Under the pieces are notes generated by a model. The model did not search any database, was not told the DNA's origin, and saw nothing but the letters and a program-made list of their open reading frames with translations. Of a stretch of 64,000 bases of DNA, positions 11,651 through 22,753 are shown one piece after another (the first letter of the stretch is position 1; each line of letters opens with the position of its first letter). The DNA is from Agroathelia rolfsii (lineage: Eukaryota > Basidiomycota > Agaricomycetes > Amylocorticiales > Amylocorticiaceae). The position numbers were made by a program, and so were the translations under genes. Location of the stretch: assembly GCA_018343915.1 (NCBI GenBank), contig JABRWF010000003.1, forward strand, positions 2,170,001 through 2,234,000. The letters run 5' to 3'.

Positions 11651-12699
11651 TCTCTCTGTCTCTCTCTCTGTCTCTCTCTCTCTGTCTCTCTCTCATCATT
11701 TCGCATATCTAGCTCTTCAGTCTGTACATCACCTTTCTTCGTTTGTATCATGGTTTTGCGTAACCCCTGTATCTCTCTCTCTATTTGAATGGCATTTGTA
11801 TTTTCCACAATAATTGGGCACTCCGCAAGGAAAAGCAACTCTTTAACTAGATTGATTGTTGGCAAGTACCAACAGCTCAGCTTCTAGCAACGTTGCCCTC
11901 TCATCATGTGCTGTGAAGCCAACCGTGAGTACGCATGATGATGCCGACCTGGTAAAGCATTCGTCCACCATCTCTACTTCGCACGCATTAGACCCGCCTA
12001 GGCTATCCTTGATCCCCGTCACTGCACTAGTTGCCTTATGCTGCTCATTAATTACGGGCACCAAACCAGACCAAAAAAAAACTAACTATCGTATATTATT
12101 TATTAATCGCCAAAAACACACAAAAACAAACAAGGAGATTTCGATCAGGATGGGACAGGGTTCTTTAAAGCAGAATTCCATACCCTGTACAGGAATACGA
12201 TTACTATGATAAAGGGGAAGGAGAAAATAAAGAAAGAATAACACATCCAGCAATCGTATTTCGATGACAAACAGACTAAAAAAGACTGGAAAAGCAGTAG
12301 AGCAGTATGGAGAAAATTAAAAGCAGTAACGCCAGGAAAGAGGGGAGGGGTCTGTATGTGATAAAGCAAATGAAGGACGGAGGTAAAAGAAAGGATTGAG
12401 GAGAGAACAGCTAAAATTGTAAGATGGGAAATATAAACAACCAATAAAAATGATAGAGAGAAACAGAGAAAAGGGAAAGAGATTGAATCACGGGACCAGC
12501 TGAGGGAAGAGGGAGAATACATAAACAGGCAGGCATTCCAGAGGGATCCGGGAAAAGAAAGGATAAGCCAAAAGTTCCTTTGATGGGATAACAACATAGA
12601 CAATGAGGTGGGCAGCTGTGATGCATGCAAGGCGAGAACAAAAAAGAATCTTCACAGCTGTATAGGTTGCCAAAAAAGATGTTTTAATCAATCAATCAA
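11413..12699. other. Intergenic region with microsatellite
   Basis: The 3' flank of copy 2, then a CTCTCTGT microsatellite at about 11637-11696, then AT-rich sequence that is probably the 3' UTR and flank of the histone-fold gene. Short reading frames here look non-coding. Confidence 0.55.
11637..11696. repeat. CT/CTGT microsatellite at the outer end of the right repeat arm
   Basis: About 60 bp of CTCTCTGTCT-type units. Its counterpart is the GA run at positions 1-18, which marks the outer junction of the inverted repeat. Confidence 0.85.
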
Positions 12700-15600
12700 T
12701 CATTGGGCGGCCGTAGAAATCGAAAAAGGGGGCAAGGGCTGATTGAGCATAGAGGTTGGAGCGCCGCCAGCTTCAAAGTCGCCCTGGCTGCGGGGAGACG
12801 AGGGCCTACTTGCAGCCTTCTCTCGTAGCGTGATGGACTGGGGGTTGCCCCCAAGGAACATCTCCACCAAGGCCGTCTCAATCACACGATCGTTCAACGA
12901 AGGCCTTGTCGAGGCATGCTCAGAGGATTGCGGGGAGGGGTAAGGCACCTCCATCTCCGCCGCCGAATCCGAAGAAGAAGATGACGATCCTAGACCGGCA
13001 CGCGCAAGGAACATATCCATCAGCAAGCGGCACTCGTCTGCGCTGGTGGCGCGGGCGAGCTGACGACGGATATCGTTGGCCTCATCTGCAGTCGGCGGCT
13101 TAGCAGCTATCACATTGGGCGAGAGGGGCACGGGGCGTTTGACAGATGCATCAATCTGAAGTTTAGAGATACCGCGAGCTTCTGATGGAGTGAGAGAGGG
13201 CTTGCTTGCCAAGGAATCGACTCGTTCTCGTTGAGCCACGTCTATGGGAGTCTGTTGTATAGACTGCTGCTTCACATGGGGCGAGGCCTGAGTAGGGAAC
13301 TCTTGACTTTGCACGCCAGTGGGCAGCTTCGGGACAGGTGGAGCAGTGGAAGTGGTTTCAGATGTCCCCATGCTTTGCGACCGTAACGAAGGCTCCTGTG
13401 ACCGAGAGCCGGACACAGACGAGGTTGATTCTTCTATTGACCCATGCGATGAAGGAGGAGATGGCGGACGCATAGGATAGCGAGGGGGTACAGGTCGCGT
13501 AGCGGGAACGGGGTATGGAATGCTGGAGGTACTCCCTGTCAGATTGCTCATAGACTTTTGGCTCTTGAGCATGGGCTTGCTGGGTGCATTCCCATTGGTT
13601 TGTGAAAGCCTGTAAAGAAAACGTTAGATAATTAGCAGAGATGATGAGGATCTATGCATACTTGAGCTTGGACATCATCTTTTGAAGTCTGCCTGAGCTC
13701 TTGGGTTGCTGCGCCATCTCGGTCGTAACGCGACTTTGCATGGGATCCTCGGGAGGTCCATTCTCTAAGAAATCCATCAAATCACGCGTATTTGCAGAGA
13801 CAGATGGTTGGCCAGGCCTTCGTCCAGCCGGAGCTGTCTTGGGCGCTGGATGCCTTTCCTGAATGAGGGCCGCTTCTTGTGAAGGCTCGTCATCTGAGCC
13901 ATTCATGATGTCGTCCAGATCTATTGATTCACGATTTCGGGCGACCCGTCTCGTACGAGGAGGCATGCCAGCTGCCGTATCGAGTTGTTTGGGAAGAGGC
14001 CTGTCCTTCTTTGATAGTGCTGACGGGACGTTGGGGATAGGCATGGGTGGCTCTGGAGCTGTATTGTTCTGTAGGACGTGTGTAAATGACCTTTTGCGCA
14101 GGATACGATTAGGCGTCGCAGCACTGCTGATGCTACGTGTGCGAATAGCAACGGGTGGGTGAGATGGGCTGGAAAGTGCACTCATGTTGCCCTCTTCGTC
14201 GTCTTCTACGATAGAGTCCTCGGGTCGGATACGTCGTGGTCCGCTCTGGCGGAGGGTGTTTTCTGGAGAGAGTGGAGGGCTGAGCGGAAGCGCTGGGTCG
14301 GTAGGGAAAGAACGTTTTGCAGACGGCCGGGAGTTGGAAGCACGGTCAGCTTTGGCTCTGGAGTGGGACTAATGGTACAGTTTGAGAAGATGATGGTTGG
14401 AGAGAGAAGAAACCGCTAACTTACTTCCATCGTCTTCAGGCGGTCAGGGGTCAACGACATCTTCATCGTCTTGTCGGACCGCATAGCATTCTCGAATTCC
14501 TCGTCCTGCAAAAATTCATTAGCCGGAATATCCCCATATATGGTAAAATAGCGGCACCGAACCTCCCACTCAAGCGAGTGCTTGCTCTCTTCCAATGTGT
14601 GCTTCGTCGCATTGCTGTGAACAGAGTCTGCTTTCTTGTGTGTTGTAGCTGAGTTCTGCCTCGACAACTCGCCCGAGACTCTACCGCCGAACATCTTCTT
14701 GGACTTCTTCTCCAGCGATGACCGTGCGGGAACAGACGGCAGCACGGCCGGCACACTTCCCGGAGGCGTTGCTATGACGTTACCTGGCGAATCAGATCTG
14801 CTTACGAGAACATCCTTAGCCGGAGAGGTTTCCCGGAATGGTGATTCTGTCCGGGTGAGCGGAACAGTAACTTTGGATATGCGCCGTTGCCGGGGCAGAT
14901 TAACCATATTTTCGATCCGCTCAAAGACTGGAAAAGGGACCATGGAGGCCGCAGTATGCGCAAGGATCAGCATCAAAACTGATGAGAGACAAGAGCTCAT
15001 GTGAGCTCACCCTTCATGCGCTTGAATGTATCGAAGATGGTGACGTCCTCGCACAGAGCTACGAAGAGCTCTTGGGCTGTAGCGACAGTCCGCGTGCTCT
15101 CGCGAGCGACTACGCGGCCGACGTTGGTGAGTATATGCCTATTGCAATGATCAATATAGTCCTGTGAAATGTGATATTGTGTCGCTAGAAGCGTACTCTG
15201 AAATAGCCCTAAAGTTAAGCGACACACATGCCATCAATAAATCATGCTCGTGATACCAAATTAAGGCAACATCACTTACTCGAGAACGGCGGTGAGATAC
15301 AACGCTGCTGGCGCAACCATCGACGCTTTGGGGAAGGCAACGCTGCCGCTTGCCTCAGCCATGGTTTGCATGAGACGTCTTTCCGCCTCTGCATCCTCGT
15401 CCTCGTCATTCAGGGTACAATAAGCCTCGCACTTGAGCCTGAGAAGCTATTTTAAAAAGAGCGCATTTTTCCCACTTAGTGTCCGCACTAGATGTCATAA
15501 TACAGCTGAATTATACAGCAAACACACACCTGAAAGACAGATACCAGCTGGAAGTCAGGACCATCACCGCCGCTGTTGGTCCTAGGGCTGGACAGGGGGC

Positions 15601-15919
15601 CTGTCCTTTCATAGAAAGCCTTAAGCTCCACCTCAGCCTCTAGGAGTGCCTCCTTACCCAGCTGGGTGGGCAGGACTTTTCTGAGGCCCTCTCGCAGCTT
15701 GTCTGGATTTAGCGAATCTGCTTCACGTAGCACCGAGAAAAGCAGCTCGTCTAGGAAGGAATTGACGCATTGGAGGGCCTCAGCCTTGACTTGAATCGGG
15801 CGGATGTCTGAGAGGATGACTTCTGCAGAGCGATGCGAGACGTAGGACACAGCAGAGGGGAAGGGCAGCTCGAAGGTATTGAGATGTGAGGGTGTCATTC
15901 CCTCAGATGAGACAGCCAT
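12700..15919 (-). CDS. Histone-fold protein with long disordered C-terminus, function unknown
   Basis: The ATG at 15919 opens MAVSSEGMTPSHLNTF. Exon 1 (to about 15532) is helical, with DIRPIQVKAEALQCVNSFLDEL and a Lys/Leu/Arg-rich segment. Exon 2 (about 15450-15280) carries a short acidic stretch and then ASMVAPAALYLTAVLE, and exon 3 continues HILTNVGRVVARES and FVALCED. This run resembles the alpha2-alpha3 part of histone H2A (YLAAVLEYL ... AGNAARDN ... LAIRNDEEL), so I call a histone-fold-like domain. Exon 4 starts near 14934 (VFERIENMVNLPRQRR), and the remaining exons to 12700 encode Ser/Pro/Arg-rich disordered sequence with an acidic patch (EDSIVEDDEEGN). Splice phases agree across these junctions. 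Relative to H2A about four residues are missing at the exon 2/3 junction, which may mean a missed microexon. It could be a chromatin or transcription cofactor, but no named family is recognised. Confidence 0.75.
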
Positions 15920-16244
15920 GCTGGTGGAGGCTTAGGGGAGAAAAGCGAGCGTGCAGACGCAACCCGATCACTGGTGCACCTGAAGACTTTGACGAGAGAA
16001 CAAAACGACGATTGGATTCGAGCTGCACCGAAATCAGCTTCCGGCACCATCACAAATGGCATGACAGCTTCTTAAGAGAAGCTGCTATATGCACGTGATG
16101 TGACATAATATATGAGCTGTTTGTCATTTCGCACCCGATTCATAAATAAAATGACTGGATTCATTATTTTCCCCACTGGTACACACTTCTAATGACTAAC
16201 GAGAAGTCTATAAATCCGATGAAAATGTTTTCTACAGGGCTCGG
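15920..16244. other. Intergenic region
   Basis: About 325 bp holding the 5' flank of the histone-fold gene and the 3' end region of the zinc-finger gene. No feature recognised. Confidence 0.6.
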
Positions 16245-19200
16245 CTAAGCGTTTCTAGGCAGCGAGACGTCCTGCGGTCTGTCCAACAAGTTCGGTTCAT
16301 CATCATCGCTTTCTCCAATCATTGATGATGGCAGCACTGCGTGCCTCCCCACCACCTCCTCCCTTGACTCATTCATCGCATCACCCTGCACCGTCGTCGT
16401 TGTTGTCGTCAGAGCCTCTGGAGGGATAGACACAGCATGCGAGTTGCTGGCCATGAGCCCTTGCCATGATGACGCTCCATCTCTGTCTTCATCTTCATCT
16501 CCGCCGTCGTCCTCTTCATCGCTCAGCGTCATATCGTCCACCTGCAACACCCACTCCTGTTCTTGATCTAACTCTTCCCAATGCTGCGGCTGCTCTTCAT
16601 CAGATAATGGTGTCAAGTCTCCAACAATCACATATCGTGTCACCGCCCTCGAATCGATATCATCAAGCTCCTTGATCTCCTTATGGACGTCGATCTCCGC
16701 AGCCATAAAGTCCCAGTGGTCATGGGCGGCTGGTGGCGCCCTGGGCCCCGCACGCGTACGTCTTCCATTCGTGATCATGATGCTGTCATACACGTCCACA
16801 GGGCCAAATATGTTTTTCAGGATCTATAATGAACATTGAGAGGTAACGTCATTTCCAGTTTCCATGCAATAAATAACAACAACTGGGACAACAAGAAATT
16901 GCGCAGGGATTATTGATGCGGGGAATATAAAGACAGTAATACAAGGTCGTCTTGGATTAAGTTGAAACAATAATAATAATGGCAACATACCCTGCGCATG
17001 AGCTCGTGGTGACGGGCCGGCTTTATCTGTGGCATCTCCACTATGGGCGTATTGGTCAAATAGCTCGGTACCTTCTTCATAGACCCAGGGAGCGGAGCCG
17101 GGGGCGCAGACAGCTCTGGGACAAATGGTAACGCGCTGTCCTTGCGATCGCTCTCGCCAATCTGTCCTGACCGGTGCGCAATCTTGTGGTGCACGACCAG
17201 CTTCCGGGGGCTTCGGAACGACCTGAGACAGTCTGTGCAAATACGAAACAAAGTGTCGTCAGGGGAGAGGCTGAAGGGAATGGAAAAGACAGCGAAGCGA
17301 GATAGGGGAAAGAGGGACAGTTGATCCGTACATACCTTCATAAGCGCAATACAGACGCGTCGTTGCATGGGCGCTAACATGTTTCAAAACTTGGTCCAAG
17401 CCAACCTTGGCACCACAATCTAGCCAAAAACAGCGAATATATGGACTCTATGTTTTTTCCGTTTTTTTTTATGTGGTACCATGTGCGTCAATAAACTCAT
17501 AAACAAACAGAAGAATGATTCAGATGTAATTTGTCACACACATTAGCATGATTCAGAGCTTCCTCAGCATGCACCAGTAGGTGCCTAGACAAATTCTCAG
17601 CTGTGTTCATACGGACTTCGCAGACATCCCACAGGCATGGGCAATCCGATTGCGCGGTGACGGATAGGGTGATCGCATCATCAACATCTTGTTCTGAAAT
17701 GACTATTATAGATAACAAGCCCGAGAAATGAAAGAAAAGATACAATAAAAAAGAAATGCTTTAGTCTTCAGCGAGTGGGTTAAATACGTCAGTCTATGAC
17801 ATACCCAGACCTACATAAGTACGGTATTAGCCGTGTGCATCATGGATGTAGAGGCAACTTGCGCAACGGCGATCAGAACCGACCGCTCACCTGGCGGATC
17901 CGAAGCATCCTCGCCCTCCGAGAAAGAAAGATCCATCTCATCACTCGAGACACGACGCGCCGCACGTGTGTTCCGCACAGACGGGCGTTTCTTACCCTCA
18001 GCGGTGTCCTTGGCTATTTGTCGATTCAGACGACCAAGGTCCCCCGTGACCCATGCTGGACGCTCAGGGACCAGCACGTATGCCATCCTGCGCGGCGCAG
18101 CGGTGGATAATGATGGCTCGGTGCTCTTCACACGTTTCGTCGGTGGTGAACTCACTCTTGTATTCGTTCTCACGGAGGGAGACGGTAAGAAGAGGGGTTC
18201 GTTAGACGGTCCAGCTACATCAAGATGCTCCGTCCCGTTAATATGTGGTGATACACGGGTAGCGGTGATCGATGTCGTAGCTTGCGGCGACGAGCTATTT
18301 GAGTTTGTTTGTCAACATATACCAACTCACTCGTAGCTATATATATGGCGTAAGCCAAAGACCACACACCGTTCCTTTCCTGATTCTTTAGGCTTGAACT
18401 CAGATGCAGGAATTTCTTCTATTTCCTCGTCAACAAGGTCAATAATCTCTACCGGAGTTGTTCGTACAACAGGAGGCGGTACTATGAATGGTGTTGTCGA
18501 CTTTTGACTCGAAGCCACATTCTTCAAGGATCTATCTTTCAGCGGCGTAATGGATTGGGCAAATGCCCTGGTAGTCGATGTGTTACTGGACTTGGCGGAC
18601 ATGTAAGCCTCAGCGAGGGAGGAGGCACCACTTCTAGGAAGTGACTTCTTGGGTCGTGCCTCTGTATTAGCCAGGCTGAGATCAATTGTCGGTGCTAATC
18701 GGGACACTGATTTGTGCTGTGTTAGTTCCAGCGGGTTTTTCGTCGATACTTTATCCTGTGCAACTACCGGTTGAGGAGCCTCTTCTTGAATAGATTCGAT
18801 AGGTGGTAGATCTCGCGACAATGAGCGTTGATAAGGATAGGCAGACGCCGAAAGTCGTGGAGTGCTGATTTGCTCTCGGGGCTTGGAGATTCTGGACGGT
18901 GGTTGCAAAGGCGTTACGGTAGTTATAACTGAAGTAGGAAGGATAACAATACGAGCTGGTGATGGAGCAAGAGGCTCGATAGGTTGCGACGAAGTAACGG
19001 CATTTGATGTGTTCTGCGGGACGTCCTGTGGCGGGACAGAGGGGGAGTGGACGACAGGAGCCAGAATTGGGGATCGTATCACAGTTGTTATTTCTGGTAC
19101 TGGCGCATTTTCCTTGACTGTCACTGCCAAAGTACTAGTGCCAGGTCTTTCAGTCGAGGCATCGGCTTGCAGGGGGGTCTGACTCCTTGAGGGCGATACC

Positions 19201-22200
19201 GGCAAACGCTGTTCATCTGGAACTACTGGGATAGCAGGTTCCTCGTTCGGTGGATCAGCCAAGTCTTCAAGCATTAGAACATCATCCAAGGCCAGGGAGG
19301 TCACGTGCTGCTCCGACATAGTCACCGGTTCTTGGGGCACTTCATTCGAAATCATAGTCTGAACTTCACCTGACGAGGCAGCTTGCTGACTTTCGTCTAC
19401 CGCAGGTGTTTCAGGCTGAGGCTCGTTGTTCAAAGACGAAGAAAGGTTGTTCAGCATCTGAATATCTTCAGACGATGGAGCAGCCAGATTCTGCGCGACC
19501 GTCATTGTTGTCTTATCCCGGGGAGGGTTTGCTGGAGCAGCCACCTCCACGGTTGGCTGCGGATCTGAAGCTGGTACAGGATCCGAAGTAGAGCTGCTCG
19601 AAGCGGCCGGTTCGGAGAGCATTTGGACATCCTGAGATGGAACCACGGCAGGTTTGGATAACACCTCGTCCTTTGTCGTTCGTACTTCGGTGGCTGAGGC
19701 TACCGCGCTAGGGACGGGCCCTTGCAAAGTCTTCGAAGGTAAAAACAAGAAAGGCGTCACGGGTGTCATATCTGTATCAGGTGGATGCGTCTCGTTTTCA
19801 TCTCCCCTCTTCCTCTTAAGCTCATTCAGTACATCCCTTGCCACCCTTGTTTTACCAATACGAGTCTCTATTTCGGCCCCCTTTGTCCGAGACTTGACAC
19901 GCAGTAAGTGGCCTTGCGCTGCCGAAAAATCGTTCCAATTAAACTTAGCAACATAGGCATCGTACCGGTCATTGTGTTTGTGAAGCAGCCCAACCAAATG
20001 GAACCCTCGATCTGGAAAGAAAAGGATGGACTCGAAATTTGTCGAGGCAGGCGATGGCAGCGGATAATATTCGATTATAGTTGGATTGTCTAGGCTCCTG
20101 TATACAAGCTGAAAGGGCTGGTTGAACTTGGTGGGATAATGGTCTTGTCTCAACGTCCCGAATTTATCGAGGTGGAACCACTCCGCAACTTTAGTCCCCG
20201 CAAAAATGCTGGATAGAGGTGTGGAAGATTGCTGCATAGGCGCCTGCTGTGGAACTATCTGAGCGGAAAGCGGCTGCGGGGCCTTAGTAGTAGAAGCTAC
20301 TGGCCGATTTTGACTAGTCGCGGGAACTTGCGACCAATTTGGGTATGGCTGTGTAATAGGCTGTAGGGTGCGTGCTTGTGTGTTGCTGATAACAGAAGGA
20401 TTTTGTTGACTTTGACTTTGAGCGACAACGGGCGCTTGGATTCCGGGTGGATAATGTTTCATAACAAGCGAGGGGATAGCAGCATGAGCCATGGCTCTTC
20501 TGGCTCCAGAGATGGGTGCATATGCACCACCGGAAAGTTGTGAGTCTGGTCGACTCTGAACAGCTGGAACCACTTGGGAACCGGACTCATGCAATGACAT
20601 GGCTGGAGGACTAGGATTAGCAGCGCGGATGAGGGGCTGTCCAAGCTCGGACATACGCTGCTGTTGCACAGGTACGGCATCAGGTATCTTTGTATTCGCG
20701 TCATTTTGAGTTTGAGCATTGATAAACTGAGCCTGAGTATGCGAGTTTCCGATGGATGGCACTTGAATTAGTTGTGGAGGTGTCGAGGTCGACTTTGGAG
20801 GCTGAGTATTCGCTATTGACGCGGTCAAGCGAAAGTCTTTTCTTGGAGGAGGCTGAGAAATCGATTGATTCAGAGCATTTGCAAGAGACGATGATGACAC
20901 GGAAGTCTGAGTGGGATATGCATGCTGTGGTATACCGGATATCTGGGATGCTGGCACTGGGGGCTGGGATTGATGTACAGAGGTTGGTACCACAATCTGA
21001 TCACTGGCAGGTGTACTAGAGGGTGGATTACTCGGACGGAAAATCGTGTCACGAGTGTAAGATTGCTGATAAGCGTTTGTGAAATTCGACGGGGTCGATG
21101 TAGATTGATGAGGGACCTGTGTAGAATTGGACAATTCAGCAATAGGAACTTCGACAGGTTGCAGTTCGCGAGCTGCTGGATGATGTGAACCAGATTGGAC
21201 GTTGTTCGAGGATTCTGTTATTATCGCAGGCGACGGGTAAGACAATTGGTGCTAACGATAAAGATATGATAAACAGATCATAGTAATAACCACAATAGTA
21301 GAATTCAAGTCGACGCACCGAACTATAATGTCCCCTCTCTTGCTGCCCAGCAACTACCGAATTTGCTGAGGGTTGATTTAGTATACTCTATCGGAAAAGT
21401 CAGTAGCTGAACTTTCTCTAAGTAGTAGACATACATTAATATATCTTCTACGCAACTCCTCGCGCATCTCCGGTTCGAGGCCCCGAAACTTGGCTTGTTC
21501 GTTAGGAGACATTTTCTCCCATACAGGTAGCTGATCGATAGGCCTAGTGTACGAATGTTGTTACTATGAAAGGACTGTGGCTAGAGAGAGAAGTACCGCA
21601 CTTATCCAGTTTTGCAAACATGTCTAGATGGATTGTCAAATAAGCAATCAATGAGGTAATGAATAATACGACACGTGATCTCACCGTTAAAGGATGTCTG
21701 TTGGTTATTTCCAGACGAACCGTCTTGTGAGACATTTAATGGCGCCGAGGGTAGCTGTGAGTGTGACTGCCGAGGTTGCTGAGGCGATTTGTGTTCGGAA
21801 ACACGTGTGGGATGGTTTTCCTACTTTTGGTTGAGCGATAAGATTTGGGTAGTGCAATTGACCAATTCTAACCTGCGGTGGCGTTGTCGGTACCTCTTCA
21901 ATCGTGGCAGTGGGACCGGAAAGATACGAGTAATCAAAATTAAGTGGTCGGTACATGCCATAGCTGTAGGGGAGCAACGGCACAGATACGGGATGCTGCA
22001 CTGATGAGGGGCCTGGTAACTTAAAGAACGATGGCCTCGCTGCAGTATTGGTGTTCATAGCATTACTATATCATCACACATATGTCAGGGGCAGCGAAAG
22101 AGAACGAAAACACGTCAGTATTTACTTAGGCTGTCCAGTTGTATTCACCATAGCCAAAAGTTGTTGTCTGTAACGGACAGCCATGAGAATAGGATGGATG

Positions 22201-22461
22201 ATGCAAGGTATATAGGACCGACTTGGCTGCCTCTCCCGCGCGAATCTGTTCAATCAATGCACTCCGACGGGCTCCATCTAATAACATCGCTGGATCAACC
22301 CGGGGCTGCTGCTGGTTCCTGGCCCTATCATCTTGCAATAATCTTGGATCAAGTGTGTAGTTCGTTTGAGCCGTAGGCTGACTCGGAGGCCGTGGAACCG
22401 AGGTATTGTAATGTGGCTGCTGATGCGTATTTTTGCCAAATGAATTGTGCCCAGGCTGCAT
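16245..22461 (-). CDS. Very large disordered protein with an uncharacterised mid domain and three CWCH2-type C2H2 zinc fingers
   Basis: Probably one gene of about 12 exons and some 1,600-1,750 residues. The ATG at 22461 opens MQPGHNSFGKNTHQQPH. Upstream exons (including PVWEKMSPNEQAKFRGLEPE near 21540-21430) join in frame to a 2.9-kb exon (21245-18327). That exon is rich in Pro/Ser/Gln/Thr and encodes, at about 20195-19735, a compact domain from VAEWFHLDKFG to TPVTPFLFLPS. A GTGAGT-ATAG intron links it to exons at 18.3-17.8 kb, and then to three tandem fingers at 17.7-17.2 kb: C-LWDV-C, C-FWLD-C and C-AYED-C, each C-x4-C-x12-H-x3/4-H. The first two have the C-x-W-x-x-C pattern known as tandem CWCH2, found in Zic/Gli, Arid2/Rsc9 and Aebp2-type proteins. 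The tail is acidic (VLQVDDMTLSDEEDDGG). A DNA-binding regulator is likely. Three local relatives of the mid domain follow at 24.9-29.6 kb. One versus two genes is a judgement based on matching phases. Confidence 0.7.
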
Positions 22462-22753
22462 CGTTCAATAGGGCTCTCGGTATGAGCTTGATCTTCTTTA
22501 AGGACTGGTGATATGTAAACTTGAAGTCCAGTAAGTATAAAGCAAGGTCGCGGTTAGTAGCAACTTGAAGACGGAAGCAAATCATTCATTTGTAACTAGC
22601 CCAGTTCCTGTGAGTCTTTCTTACATAAGCATATTTCGCCAGTGGGCTTGCTTGGACAGGCCATTTAATTTCAAAAAAATTATTATACAATAGTAGTATA
22701 TTGCTGATTACAAACTAAAATTTGTATACTGCTAATTCTAGTAGTGTTGGCAA
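22462..22753. other. 5' flank of the zinc-finger gene
   Basis: AT-rich intergenic sequence between the start codon at 22461 and the left end of the transposon-like element. No feature recognised. Confidence 0.5.

Noticed and set aside
12145..12691. Minus-strand hydrophobic frames of up to 161 codons
   Set aside because: Composition follows AT-rich purine/pyrimidine tracts. They have no recognisable motif and lie just past the stop of the histone-fold gene, so UTR is the better reading.
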